Below, one piece after another: positions 1 to 11,165 of a DNA stretch of 64,000 bases. Position 1 is the stretch's first letter; every line of letters begins with the position of its first letter. This DNA comes from Hemerocallis citrina. Its lineage: Eukaryota; Streptophyta; Magnoliopsida; Asparagales; Asphodelaceae. The stretch covers positions 139,693,274 through 139,757,273 of the forward strand of contig CM030367.1 in assembly GCA_017893485.1 (NCBI GenBank), read 5' to 3'. The position numbers and the translations under genes were made by a program. The notes under the pieces were generated by a model. That model ran no database searches. It was given only the letters and a program-made list of their open reading frames with translations, and had not been told where the DNA came from.

Positions 1-270
1 CTGTGTAACGCCCCGAATTCCAAAAACAGCTGAATTCGAGATTTCCACAGGATCTTTACACTTCTTTCGTACAATTTTACAAGGAATTTAAAACTTTTAT
101 TTCAACAATAATTACATCAGAATCTTTTACATCAATACACAGCAGAATTAATAAAATACAACAATAATGAATGTACAATTGTTACAACTTTAACATTTAA
201 ATAATCAACAGCATCAATCATCTTTATATCTTCATGTAACTCCAATTCCTGCATATAAAACTGTGGGCGC

Positions 271-290
271 GTCAGTTGCTTACAACTGAC
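271..290. repeat. Perfect 8-bp stem-loop in LTR H
   Basis: GTCAGTTG-CTTA-CAACTGAC is an uninterrupted inverted repeat with a 4-nt loop. On the sense (minus) strand it lies just upstream of a pyrimidine-poor stretch ending in GCAG. The homologous place in LTR C (about 59630-59650) keeps one arm but has lost pairing in the other. Confidence 0.7.
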
Positions 291-589
291 GAAATATTAT
301 ACACGGCCATCCTCTCTATGCCGGAAACAGTATAACGATTCTTAAATACTTTAGCAAACACAAACTTGATCACAAACAAAGCTACAAAGGGACTATCCTG
401 TTGATGTCGTGTTGTGCGGTGCACTTAGTCCTTAATGCAGTTATTTAAATTACATGACACTAATGCACACTTGTTCGGATTCTATGCATCCCATACTACA
501 TAGGTCCGAGGGCAAGCCCTTAATCATTCTTCATCTTGTAGGGTTCAATCCCTCGTCATGACTTAATCTACTACTGTAACTACGGTAAG

Positions 590-1130
590 TATCCTAGATG
601 TTTTCTGACCTACGAACTCATGTCTAGGCACTCTGGAGGGAATCCCATCGCTGACATGACTCATCATGCAGACATCCTGTGGTAATTCAGCTCTCACCAT
701 AGACATGACACCACCTGTAGTCTTCAAACATCCCACGAGCGTCGCCACCGGAACGGTACTCTGGAGCAGCATCCTCACCCAGACTCATCATGGGAATTCC
801 TGGGATACGCTCTCGCCGCTATCCAATGACTCTCATACTCAATGTTTTTCTCTTACTTTCATCACTTCTTCACTATGTATCTATCTTTAATTTCGGTAAG
901 TATCATAGATGTTCTATGATCTATGAGCCCATGTCCAGGCAGCCTGGAGGGAATCCCATCGCTGACATGACTCATCATGCAGACATCCTGTGGTAATTCA
1001 GCCTCCGCCTTGGAATAATGGCACCACCCATAGACACCAAACGTCCCACAAGCGTCGCCACTGGGATGGTACTCTGGAGTAGTATCCACGTCATGTCACG
1101 ACGCATCGTGAAGACAGCCTGTGCATACCC
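590..1130. repeat. Two-copy tandem duplication (~310 bp) in LTR H
   Basis: A block containing gaatcccatcgctgacatg, the phrase atcatgcagacatcctgtgg, and ggtactctggag occurs near 610-780 and again near 925-1085. The copies have diverged internally. Related LTRs C (59980-60165) and E (20170-20440) carry different short tandem duplications at about the same place in the LTR. Confidence 0.75.
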
Positions 1131-1659
1131 TCACAACACCCATCCAATGGCCCTCATACTTGTGTTTTTCTCTTACTTCCATCACAACCTTACAAAATTT
1201 GTTTTAAAAGAAAATCATCACAACCTAGAGCTAGCTTACCCTACCGGACTTAAATCAAAATAACAGAGACAGTCAGCCTACCTGGCTACTTCTCAAGAGA
1301 CACTAAACCCTCAACGGTTAGCTCTCAAAATCATAAATAATACTGCCGGTCACTAGGGTCTCGCCTAGCCTCTAGATTCCAACAACTATCTCTTTCTAGA
1401 GATCAACAATATTTCATAATTTATCTCAAATAACATTTCCATTTCTTTTGTTCACAAATTCTTTCTCAAAACATTTCTTTTATAATCTCATAACATGAGA
1501 ACCATTCAATCTGATAACTTTACCAATTTTATCTTCCACCTCCTGGTGTGCATTTCACAATAAAACTCAATCAAATATTAATGCCCATAAAATCTCATAT
1601 TCAACTTATTTAACTTTCATTTGTCAAGAATCAAATCCAAACTCAAGAACCAGAAAATA

Positions 1660-2055
1660 GTTCGGTTCAGTCGACTGGTGACAGTATCAGTCGACTGTTC
1701 AGCGAACATCAAAATATCTCAGTCGGTATCAGTCGACTGTTCAGCGAACATCAAAATATCTCAGTCGGTATCAGTCGACTGTTCTGCTAATATCAATACA
1801 TCACAGTCGGTCCAGTCGACTGGGGACAATATCAGTCGACTGTTTTATGAAACTTTAAAACATCAAAAATAACACAGTCGGTTCAGTCGACTGTCGACCA
1901 GGAATCAGTCGACTGTTCCGCGAATACTTTGAAAACCCAAACACCAGCAGCAGTCGACTGTGGAAGTGAACAGTCAACTGTCCTGCCGACGAAAAACCAA
2001 TTTCTTATACTTACCAGTCGACTGTGGAAAGTAAACAGTCGACTGTCGATCACAC
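1660..2055. repeat. Cluster of CAGTCGACTG palindromes in LTR H
   Basis: I count about eleven copies of agtcgactg in under 400 bp, most inside the perfect 10-bp palindrome cagtcgactg, plus one variant (cagtcaactg). Part of the cluster is a tandem unit containing agcgaacatcaaaatatctc. The same palindrome recurs in the LTRs of the TR-GAG element and the TRIM. Confidence 0.9.
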
Positions 2056-3129
2056 AAATTGCAGCTTGCATATATTTTCCGACCTCTTAATTGATTTGTA
2101 CTCCCATATAAAAATATAGATCATTTCCAGAATATATTCCTTTTAAAAACAACATCGTATATGTTCTCAAATAACAAGTTTCTTATTTTTCAAATGAAAT
2201 CCTTAAAATGCATCAAAATATATATTCAATCAACTTTTCAAATAAACTGTTGTCTTTTATCAAAATCACTTTATAAAATCTCTATACTCACAAAATAGAT
2301 ATTTTTAGGTTAGAACCACACTTCTTTGCCATATTAACAATCAAACAATTCTTTTGCCACATCCTCAACTAACAACATATTTGCATTACTCTAATCATGT
2401 CTCAACATGCATCAATTTCATGCAATCACTTCAATTCTAGCAATTCAACTAACAATCATAACAAGCATAGCAATTTGCATTTACCACAATCAATCAAAAT
2501 TTACCGATTCATTTCTACATTAATTTGTATGTACTTTAATTTCAACCAAATGAATCATATATCATCTATCATGCATTTTCTACTCCTAAATTAGAAAGCA
2601 TTTAAGAAACACCCACCTAAATTGAAGATATGTACTCAAATGAACTCCTAGAATTAGGAGCTCCTAAAGAAAGCTCCAATTGCAAACTCCTCGAACTCCG
2701 AGCACCAAGGCAAGCCTCCAAGCTCCACATTTCGGCAAGCATCCATCATCAAGAGCATCTCCATCCCCACTCCATTTCGGCAATAACAAGGACAAACTCC
2801 CATCTTCTTTCATATACACATACTATGTATGTACATATATATATACATTAGTATATGCATATAGGCAAGTGGAATGGTGATTAGGTGGAGAAATGGGCAA
2901 GGCTTTGCTGGCTTGGGGTTGCTTTCGGCATGGGCAGGAGAGAAGAGAAAAAGAGATGAGAGATTGAGAGACTAAGGGTGCAATTTTATAGATTAATTAG
3001 GAGGTAGTTAGGATAACCACCCCACACATGAACACCACTTACTCCATATTCTACAATTCAAAAACTTGCTTTCCCTCCCATTTTCAAAATCAAACTTCAG
3101 AATTTTTCCTCTTCTCTAAACAGCCCGGT

Positions 3130-3800
3130 CCCACAAATTTGTGTGCACATTGCACGTGTGCACGTGCACGTGCTTTGTGTACAAAACAATTTATTTATTT
3201 AACAACTTGTTTAAATATGTACTAAATATACAAAATTAACTTTAAAATTATACTTATTATGCACAATTAAAATAGACACTCATCATTTCATGAAATTCAT
3301 TTTGAAAGAATAATACGCTTAAAACACGTGCACCGAAACACGTGCGTCGCCCGTAAAATCTCAAAATACAAAAATTAACTTTATCATCCTGAAAAAATAT
3401 TTATAATTAATTGGAATGTAACATAAAGAATATATTTAATATACATATTCAATAATGTACTCAAACGTACAGAAAGCACGTGTATTGCACGTAGAAATTT
3501 ATTTTAATAAAGATAGTCAAAAATTGAATTTCCGTTTACAAAACAAATTCAAACATGTTTATAAAAATAAATGATTGAAATCCATTGAAAACTTTGCACG
3601 TAACGGTGGAATATCCGAAATCGACACGTGCATCGTTAATACATAAAAACACGTAAAAACTCAAAGATTGAAATTTAGCAATTGAGTTGTCTCAAATGTG
3701 ATTTTAAGAATACGGGATTGCATAAATAATTGGAATTCAAAATACATATCAAAATGTGTTATGGATATAATCAATAACAGTACAAAATGCACGTGCATAA
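3130..3800. promoter_or_regulatory. ACGT/G-box-rich segment at the 5' (U3) end of LTR H
   Basis: Repeated cacgtg and acgtgca cores (for example 3152-3174, 3327-3346, 3476-3492, 3624-3632, 3789-3797) lie in what is the first ~700 bp of the LTR on the minus strand, where U3 enhancers are expected. LTRs D (30900-31430), C (62310-62550) and G (63475-63505) show the same enrichment. Plant bZIP and bHLH factors bind such cores; binding here is inferred only. Confidence 0.45.
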
Positions 3801-3849
3801 CACCCGAGAGCAAAATTGTTATTTAAATTTTGCGGGGTGTTACATTCTG

Positions 3850-4985
3850 TCCTCACTGGCTTTTGACGAGCATGTCATCGAGGTAAACCTCCATGTTGTG
3901 ACCGATCTGATCCTTGAAGACTCGGTTGACGAGCCTCTGATAAGTGGCACCAGCATTCTTTAGACCGAAGGGCATAACCCGGTAGCAATAAAGACCTTGG
4001 TCGGTGATGAAGGACGTCTTGGCTATATCAGGGGGGAACATCCGGATCTGGTTGTAGCCTGAGAAGGCATCCATGAAATAAAGGAGCTCATGACCCGATA
4101 TCGCGTCGATCAAAGCGTCGATGCGAGGGAGAGGGAACGGATCTTTCGGGCATGCCATATTGAGGTCCGTGAAGTCTATACAGATCCTCTAGCTCCCGCT
4201 CGCCTTCCTGACCATCACGACGTTCACCAGCCACTCAGGGTAGCTGACCTCCTGTATGAACCGGGCGGACAAGAGTTTGTCCACCTCTGCGTTCACTGCC
4301 TGCTGCCTCTCTGGGGCAAACTTACGCTGCTTCTGGACGATTGGATTCGAGCTAGGGTCATGCTGAGTTTGTGCATGATTAGGTCTTCGGAGATCCCAGG
4401 CATATCGGAGGGCTTCCAGGCAAAGAGGTCGACATTGCGGCGAATGCAATCGATCAGGTCGAACTTGAGGATGGGAGCGAGGGAGCAGCTTACACGGAAC
4501 CACCTCGACATGTCCCCTGTCTCGAACAAGACTTCCTCTAATTCTTCCGTCGGCTCAGGCTGGCTTCTTTCAGGTTGCAGCTCGGCGGCGTCCAGGGGGA
4601 ACACACTGCCTCCGAGCACCGTTATATAGCACGATCGTGCTGCTTCTTGGTTCCCTGGGACGACCTCGACACCTGACTCAGTGGGGAACTTCAACTTGAG
4701 GTGGTAGGCCGAGGGAACAGCCTGGAGGGAACAGAGCCCCGGTCGGCCGAGGATGGCATTGTAAGCTGCCTTGACGTTCATAACTATGAAGTCCATCGAC
4801 TCGGTCTGTTGGTGAGGGTTCGTACCGGTGGTGACATCCAAGGTCATGATCCCCTCGATTGGTACTGGGACGCCGGAGAACCCATGCAGGGTGTACCCGG
4901 CTGGCTTCAGCTTGTCTCGGGGGAGCTTCAGGTTCTCAAACGCTTCCAGAAAGAGGATGTTCACTGAGCTTCTGTTCTCCATGAG
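3850..4985 (-). pseudogene. Element A pol fragment: protease and reverse transcriptase
   Basis: The minus strand encodes the retropepsin-like region (about 4985-4690; ILGRPGL near 4755) and then reverse transcriptase (about 4330-3850). RT landmarks are the PKDPFPLP stretch, FMDAFSGYNQI, the PFGLKNAGATYQRL block and the catalytic YLDD box at 3873-3884. The protease catalytic motif, usually D-x-GSS, reads ENRSS here, so the active-site Asp appears lost. The reading frame shifts between protease and RT (about 4290-4500), and an in-frame stop separates the VRKASGS segment from the rest of RT. Right after the YLDD box the gene is cut by LTR H, so RNase H and integrase are absent. Cytoplasmic reverse transcription would be the ancestral role; this copy cannot supply it. 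Confidence 0.9.
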
Positions 4986-5127
4986 GATTCAACGGACCTC
5001 GTAGTTCGCCATGACGAGGCTGACGACGAGCACATCGTAGTGTGGGAGCCGAACCCCTCCAGGTCCTCCCCTGAGAAAGAGACAGGAAAATGCTGAACCT
5101 TGGGGGAAGGGAGACCTTGGATGGCGT

Positions 5128-6748
5128 TTAACTCTTGGATGAACGCCTTGTGGGAAGTGCTGGATTCTCCTCCCATGGCCCCCCCATGGATGCAATGTAG
5201 GATGGCTTGACCTCCGGTCTCTTCAGGCTCGGGGTTCCGCTCGGGACATGGTTTGGGTTTGCGAGGAGAGGGGAAGGCCTCCGGTTCCTCGTGTCTCTTT
5301 GGTCCTGGGCGTCTTCCCATTTGAATTCCCGGAGGTACCCTCGTTGGATGAGGGCCTCGATTTCGTCCTTCAGGGCCCGACAATAGTCGGTGTCGTGCCC
5401 GTTGTCCTGGTAGAAGCGGCAGTAGAACCACTGATCCATTTTCTTTTTGGTCGGTCGAGGGGACATCTGGACGAGGTCCCTGTCCTCGATTGCTAAGAGG
5501 ATAGCCGACACGTTCTATGTCACTGGTGTGTACCTCTCAAAGCATGGGACTGGAGGGACCCTCTTCGTGCTGGTCCCATCTTTTGAGACCTTCTTTGCTG
5601 ACTCCACCTCGTCGGCCTTGTGCTTCCCCTTCCCTGGGACTTCTTTGGCACTCTCTGGATTTAGGGCTTCCTCACCCCGGATGTACTTATTGACCCGATT
5701 GAGAAGGTTAGGAAAATCGAGGGGAGGCTTCTTTGCCAGGGATGCCTTTAGCTGGTCGTGCCGGACGTTATGCTGGAATGCTGCCGAGGTGACCCCAGCG
5801 TCGAGGGAGGAGACCGACCTCACCTCCATGGTGAACCTTCAGACAAACTGCCGGAGCGACTCCCCTTCCTTCTTTCGGAGGTCCAGTAAGGACGCGCTCG
5901 TCTTCTTGGCTTTCCTTCTGGTTACAAAGTGGGCCAGAAAATTGGCCTCCAGCTGGTCCCGAGTGGATCAAGCCGGGGACAAGCTTAAAGAACCATTCCC
6001 GAGCCGGACCCCAGAGGGTGGTGGGGAAGGCTCGGCAAAAGAGGGGATCCAAAGCACTGTGAATCATCATTAGGGTCTTGAAACCCTCCATGTGATCAGC
6101 AAGATCACCCTCGCCGTCATAGGTTTCGAATTAGGGACGTCGAAAATTCTGGGGTATTTCCGCTTGTAAGATTACAGCAGAGAAAGGAGGTCGGGTTGGC
6201 CTGTGGCCTAGAGCCGGCCTCGTGCCGCCGTCGCTAAAGTGGTCGAGGCCATTCTCCATTTCCTGGAAGCATCTCAAGACGTCCTTGTCGTACTCTGGAG
6301 GAGCTGTCAGGCTGCGAGACGCACTGGCTCCGGCATCCGACTGCGTGTAGGAGCGGTGGGGTGTCTCGTTGATAAGGGTCCCTGGGATGGCCTCCAGGAT
6401 CTCGTTTCAGAAGTCTTGGAACTCATGGTGGGTGACCGGAGCCCGTTCGGTCGGGTCGCGTTGGGGTGGCGGCCTCCGGTCGATGCGACTGAGCACCGGT
6501 TCTCGCTCTTGGGACAGAAGCCAGGGATGGTTCGGGGTCGAGTTGGAAGTGGCTCCTACCCTAGTTTTACTGGCCCATCTGTCCTGGATGACCCATTGCA
6601 GGTTGGTTCCGACCGAGCGGGAGGCACCCGGTTCGGGTCCAAGGTTGACCCTCGGATTGTTGGATCCATGAGTACCGACGGAGACGTCCTGAGGAGGAAC
6701 ATCCGGATGACGTGCAGAGGTGATAGCTCTCCTGGGTTTGGGTGCCAT
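5128..6748 (-). pseudogene. Element A gag pseudogene
   Basis: The likely start is MAPKPRR at 6748, which resembles the MPPKKKP and MPPRKVR starts of elements T and N. A basic, Pro-rich N-terminus runs to a stop after APVTHHEFQDF (6407), a motif shared with T (APVTRAEFQQF). The capsid-like part (about 6120-5520) contains FKTLMMIH and the SLAKKPPLDFPNLLNR stretch. A frameshift near 5770-5830 splits it, and a stop after RYTPVT near 5515 splits it again. A Tat-type zinc-binding motif, CRFYQDNGHDTDYC, lies near 5400, followed by ALKDEIEALIQRGYL. Gag would form virus-like particles and package RNA; this copy is broken at least three times. Confidence 0.85.
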
Positions 6749-6810
6749 GTGAGCTCGGATTGATGGGATGCCGTTAATGGCTGGGTTTGGACTGATGTCC
6801 ATACCGAGGT

Positions 6811-6828
6811 TTCCTACAGAGGGCGCCA
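6811..6828 (-). other. Element A primer-binding site
   Basis: On the minus strand TGGCGCCCTCTGTAGGAA lies six bases after the CA that ends the LTR. The leading TGGCGCC matches the 3' end of plant tRNA-Asp, as in elements N and T. Confidence 0.75.
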
Positions 6829-6834
6829 AACTAA

Positions 6835-7254
6835 TGCGGTTTGTTTTTGGGGGGTGGCCGCACCAGGTGTAAGTTCTCTCAATTTGTAATTTAGTGAAAG
6901 CTTCGGTACTGGATGGAAGCTCGACCCTCAGCTGAGGGAGTGGCTCGGGGGTAGGCAGGAGTGAGGTGGAGGTCGGATGCTCGGCTCGGATCTGGAGGCA
7001 CGACTCGGATCTGAAAGCTCGGATCTGGAGGTCTCGTGTACCTACACTCGGCCTAGGAACACCTGGGTTGATCCCGGTGGCAGGCCATGCGACGGTCTAG
7101 TCAGTCACTGAAGAGTAACAGTAACTAGGACTTTTAGAGGGGAGAGATTGATTACCTTTTGAAGAGGGAGAAGGCTTGGTATTTATAGGCAGTGCCAAGC
7201 AGGTCTGGACCCGTTTGGGGTCGGGTCTAGACCTGGTTTCCCGTGGGCCTGACG
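6835..7254 (-). mobile_element. Element A 5' LTR, inner part
   Basis: This is the primer-site-proximal 420 bp of the minus-strand 5' LTR. A TATAAATA box lies at 7180-7187 (minus). The LTR is interrupted at 7254 by the TR-GAG element and resumes at 14343. The bases tgacg (7250-7254) form the left target duplication of that insertion. Confidence 0.85.
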
Positions 7255-7712
7255 TGTAGAACCCCGTATTTTCAAATATTATTTTATTATTTGAAAATGA
7301 ATTTAAATGAGGATTTAATTGATATTTTCTAAAAGATTTATCTTTTGTACACGTGCAAATGACTTTTGAGATGTTTGAAAATTTTAGTTTTCTCTATGAA
7401 AAATCATTATTTATTATTTGGGAATTATTTAGTATTTTTCCATATTTTTCTGAAATTAATTAGTACTATTTGCAAATTTTAAGAAAAGAAGGACCTTTTT
7501 GTAAAATTGACATTTTAAGGGCTAAAATGCAAAATTGGCATTCTGGACATTTTGAACAGTATTAGTTAGGATTTAGAAGTATATTTTCATATAAATCCTA
7601 ATTTTAATGAATTATGAGATGAATTTCCAAAAGAAGATATATATATATAATTGTATTTGGATGGATTGTTTTGCAAATGTATTTTCTAAACCCTAATACT
7701 TGATCCCGGCCT

Positions 7713-7720
7713 ATATAAGA
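7713..7720 (+). promoter_or_regulatory. TATA box of the TR-GAG LTR
   Basis: TATATAAG about 460 bp into the LTR, followed by GC-richer sequence, fits a Pol II start for the element's RNA near 7740-7750. The same box is at 12185-12192 in the 3' LTR. Confidence 0.6.
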
Positions 7721-8259
7721 GAGTTGCAGCCGTCATTCGCTGCACAACTCAGATCTTATTATATTTCTATTCTCTTGGTGATTGAAGAAGGAGTTCTTGG
7801 ATCTAGCAAGAGGAAGGCTTGTGGATTCTTCTTGATTCTAAAAGGTGAGTGATATAGACTTGTTTGTTTATGTGTATGATTGCATGTTGTTTTGTTTGAT
7901 GATTTCGTATCTTGTATGAAATCGATGCCATGGTTGTTATTCGTAATATACATGTGAAATCCATGATAGATTAGTAGATCTCGATTGACAATTCTTGATT
8001 GCTTGAAACATGTTAAGATTCGATTATGATTATTGAAGATAAGAAATTGGATGGAGGAATCTCTAGACATTGTTATTTACGAGTTGGATTAGATATGAGT
8101 AGAGGAAGAGATTTGGTATTTGAGATTGACTCCAGTATTGATTATTGATTTCAGACCTAAATTGTGAGATCTGTAGGCCGACAGTCGACTGGGACTAGGT
8201 ATCAGTCGACTGGTACGACCCTAATATTGTATCTTTAGTTTTTCTCGAAATTCTCTCGG

Positions 8260-8535
8260 GTAAGTCGACTTATGTTCTTATAAGTCGACTTATGTCCCCT
8301 TTTAAGTCATCTTATACTTTTGATAAGTCTTCTTATGATCTTTATAAGTCATCTTATACTTTCGATAAGTCTTCTTATGATTTTTATAAGTCATCTTATA
8401 CTTTTGATAAGTCTACTTATGATTTTTATAAGTCATCTTATACTGTTGATAAGTCTACTTATGATTCCTATAAGTCACCTTATATTATTGATAAGTCTAC
8501 TTATGATTTTTATAAGTCATCTTATACTGTTAGCA
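8260..8535. repeat. Short palindrome-rich array (48-bp period) in TR-GAG LTR
   Basis: Alternating ataagtcatcttat and ataagtcttcttat or ataagtctacttat units are spaced about 24 bp and form a 48-bp higher-order unit. The array begins with two perfect taagtcgactta palindromes. Each core is an imperfect palindrome (AAGTNNNCTT). Confidence 0.85.
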
Positions 8536-8716
8536 CTTGGATTGTTTCTTGAGAATTATTGATAATTATCTCGGGTAAGTCGACTGATGGTTGGTTAAGT
8601 CGACTTACTGCACTTGTTATAATCTTGACTATTAGTTCTCGAGGCAGTCGACTTATTACGGCATAAGTCGACTGGTTCTGATGGGTTTTCATGATCTTGA
8701 AGGTTCTTGTTATCGT

Positions 8717-9146
8717 TAGTTTGTTTGTAGATGAATATGTTCGTCGGTGTAATAGTCACTATTGGTGATGCATGCCGGGTTCGTATTCTATCTATACCCT
8801 CTTAGTTGTTTGTAGATGAACATGTTCGTCGGTGTAATAGTCACTATTGGTGATGCATGCCGGGTTCGTATTCTATCTATACCCTCTTTAGTTTGTTTGT
8901 AGATGAATACGTTCGTCGGTGTAATAGTCACCATTGGTGATGCATGCCGGGTTCGTATTCTATCTATACCCTCTTAGTTGTTTGTAGATGAACATGTTCG
9001 TCGGTGTAATAGTCACTATTGGTGATGCATGCCGGGTTCGTATTCTATCTATACCCTCTTAGTTGTTTGTAGATGAACATGTTCGTCGGTGTAATAGTCA
9101 CTATTGGTGATGCATGCCGGGTTCGTATTCTATCTATACCCTCTTT
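8717..9146 (+). repeat. Five-copy ~86-bp tandem array in TR-GAG 5' LTR
   Basis: The units contain gatgaacatgttcgtcggtg, then gtgatgcatgccgggttcg, and end in tataccctct. Starts are near 8717, 8802, 8887, 8972 and 9059. The copies differ at only a few positions. Confidence 0.92.
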
Positions 9147-9868
9147 AGTTTTGTAGATGGATATATGGGTATCCGATCTATGGTATTATTGGAGATCGAT
9201 TGTTGGACATACATCGTGGTATTGAGATTTATTGATAGTTGGGCATGATCAGAGAGGTGAGGATTATTGTTGTTCTGATCAGTCGACTGGTCCTTTGAAC
9301 AGTCGACTGTACCGTACAGTTGAACTGTACATATTTGGAGAGAGATTGATTGATGGATACTTGATCGTTGGTATTGTTTCTCGACTTGGTTCACTCATGT
9401 ACTGGCCTATCGTTCTTGTTTCAGATTACATGTTCAGTTTATGTATTTTTGTTCAGTACATGTTGATTGAGAATTTATGTTTATTTGTTATTTATGTTTG
9501 TTGTTTATATCACTCACACCAGTTATGGCTGACCCCGTAGTTTTGGGGGTTAGGGTTCAACTCTAGCCTCACATGTTGCAGGTTATTGCTTAGAATTGGA
9601 GGCCTGGATGCTTGGGTTAGCTTTAGAGAGTATGAGTGAGATGATAGAGCCATGTGTAATTTTGTAAAGAATAGTGTTGTAAAAGAATTATTGTAATGTA
9701 AGGTGTTTGTATTTCCGCTGCTATTTGAAAGAAGTTGTTGTAATAAAGATTTGGAATAAAATGACTTGAGTTTTTGGTCTATGTATATTGTTACATTGAA
9801 GTGGATCGCTGGGAAAGTGCCACGTATTTTCTAAAGTTTCGTATTTAGAAATTCGGGGCGCTACAGTT

Positions 9869-9880
9869 TGGTATCAGAGC
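9869..9880 (+). other. TR-GAG primer-binding site (tRNA-Met)
   Basis: TGGTATCAGAGC three bases after the 5' LTR matches the 3' end of plant initiator tRNA-Met, the standard primer of Tekay-type and many other plant LTR elements. Confidence 0.92.
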
Positions 9881-10100
9881 GTGCTTCAATAGTAATAATA
9901 GACATAGTATGAAAACCAACCTAGGTGTGGACACTAGAGAGTGAGTACCTAGGTGTGGACATTAGAAGTGTGAGTATCACATAGAGTTAAACATGATGTC
10001 TTGGTTTGTGGTATTGTTATGGTTTTGCCATAGGATATTGATGTGAGTTTGAATTGTGTGTGTGATGCTCTAACTTTACCCTCGTTTTGCAGTATTCGAA

Positions 10101-11165
10101 ATGGTTGCACCCAGGGGCAGGAGTGGAGGCAACAATGAGGATGGGTCTGGTAGTTCCCAAGGAAATGGGATCGACCTTGAAGCTGAGTTTGCCAAAGTAT
10201 ATCAGACGTTGAATACGCTGATGGCACTCAATGTGGCGCAGCAGCAAGCGCAGCAGCAGAATCCGCCGCCAAATCATGGAGCTGGTCATGGATTGGTGAA
10301 TGCCGACCCCATAAAGCAGATCGAATCCTTTAAGAGGATGAGGCCGCCAGTCTTTGAGGGGCAAGCTGATCCAACAGCGGCAGATGACTGGATTAGGAAG
10401 ATGCAGACGATCTTCGAAGTGTCAGAGACTCCTGAAGCTAGCAAGGTGAAGTTAGCTTCGATGCAGTTGGAGAAAGATGCAGGTATCTGGTGGGAGTCGC
10501 TGAAGAGAAATTTGGGAGATCAGCAGCTGACATGGGAAGCTTTTCTGGAGGAGTTCAGAGATCGCTTCTTTCCTCTTGATGTTCAGGAGAAGAAGGCGAC
10601 TGAGTTCTTGAACCTTCAGCAGGGGAGTATGACTGTTCGGGAGTATGAGACGAAGTTCGCTCAACTTTCAAGGTATGCGCCAGAATTGGTAGTGGACGAA
10701 GCAAAGAAGGCCAAAAAGTTTGAGCAGGGCTTGAGGCCAAACTTGAGGTCAAGGATGGTTCCGTTGGGCATCAGAAGGTTCGACAAGCTTGTCAGGAGAG
10801 CAGCTATGACCGAGGAAGATATGGATCAGTCCCGGGCTAAGCAAGAGACTTGGAACAAGAAGAAGAGGCCAGCAGAAGATCAGGAAGGGAAGGAGTTCCC
10901 AGTGAAGCAGAGCAAGCCCAGTGATCCAGTGCAGAAGGCACCAGCAACTCGGGAGGTGACTTGTTATTTCTGTAGGCAGACAGGACATTTCAGGTCAGAA
11001 TGTCCGAAGTTGGCAAAGCAGACTTGTTTTCAATGTGGTCAAGTAGGGCACATTCGACAACAATGTCCACAGCTGAAGAAAGAGAATGCAGAGAAAGACA
11101 AGGATCCGAAGCAGGGACGAGTGTTCGCGTTGACTGAAGAGGATGCGGGCAATCCAGAAATATGA
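10101..11165 (+). CDS. gag: Gag protein of the TR-GAG element (354 aa, intact)
   Basis: Gag forms the cytoplasmic virus-like particle and packages element RNA. The ORF starts at the first ATG after the primer site. A Gly/Gln-rich N-terminus (residues 1-70) is followed by a retrotransposon gag (PF03732-type) domain at about 75-245, with landmarks FKRMRPPVFEG, WWESLKR, FLEEFRDRFFP, and YETKFAQLSRYAP. Two CX2CX4HX4C zinc knuckles lie at residues 288-301 (CYFCRQTGHFRSEC) and 309-322 (CFQCGQVGHIRQQC) and would bind RNA. The protein stops just after GRVFALT, the stretch that in Tekay/Del polyproteins leads into the protease, so pol has been lost at the gag-protease boundary. The frame is fully open, so this copy could be translated. 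No function beyond Gag is visible. Confidence 0.95.
   Translation: MVAPRGRSGGNNEDGSGSSQGNGIDLEAEFAKVYQTLNTLMALNVAQQQAQQQNPPPNHGAGHGLVNADPIKQIESFKRMRPPVFEGQADPTAADDWIRKMQTIFEVSETPEASKVKLASMQLEKDAGIWWESLKRNLGDQQLTWEAFLEEFRDRFFPLDVQEKKATEFLNLQQGSMTVREYETKFAQLSRYAPELVVDEAKKAKKFEQGLRPNLRSRMVPLGIRRFDKLVRRAAMTEEDMDQSRAKQETWNKKKRPAEDQEGKEFPVKQSKPSDPVQKAPATREVTCYFCRQTGHFRSECPKLAKQTCFQCGQVGHIRQQCPQLKKENAEKDKDPKQGRVFALTEEDAGNPEI

Larger units (their letters stand above)
4..3844 (-). mobile_element. LTR H: long minus-strand LTR, probably a solo LTR
   Basis: Read on the minus strand it begins TGTAACACCCCGC at 3844 and ends GGGGCGTTACA at 4, so it has the TG...CA ends of an LTR. The sequence is 3,841 bp. 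The right flank is ttctg (3845-3849), and the only three bases visible on the left (ctg) match the end of that pentamer, which fits a 5-bp target duplication around a solo LTR. The window edge hides the rest, so a 5' LTR of a longer minus-strand element is not excluded. It interrupts the pol gene of element A. It is related to LTRs D and C (same ends and shared blocks) and is therefore probably of Tekay/Del type. Short ORFs inside it have no family features. Confidence 0.85.
3845..6834 (-). mobile_element. Element A: internal region of a minus-strand Tat-type Ty3/gypsy element
   Basis: The primer site (6811-6828), gag, protease and reverse transcriptase occur in that order on the minus strand. 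RNase H and integrase should follow to the left but are cut off by LTR H and the window edge. The tRNA-Asp-like primer site, gag motifs and pol sequence closely resemble element T at 46557-59480, so both belong to the Tat clade. Frameshifts and stops show that this copy is dead. Confidence 0.9.
7255..9865 (+). repeat. TR-GAG 5' LTR
   Basis: TG...CA ends, 2,611 bp. It contains a TATATAAG box (7713-7720), a 48-bp-period array (8260-8535), a five-copy ~86-bp array (8717-9146) and several GTCGAC palindromes (8184-8215, 8268-8290, 8577-8670, 9280-9308). Short ORFs over the arrays stay open only because the repeat period is a multiple of three. Confidence 0.95.

Noticed and set aside
4090..4629. 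179-codon plus-strand frame
   Set aside because: It is a shadow of the minus-strand RT and protease of element A.
8292..8552. KSSYTFD-repeat frame in the TR-GAG LTR (and its copy at 12764)
   Set aside because: It is caused by a 48-bp tandem repeat in an LTR; a second frame is open over the same bases.
8680..9150. The 86-bp array considered as a CRISPR array
   Set aside because: The repeats are directly adjacent without unique spacers, and the DNA is plant nuclear.
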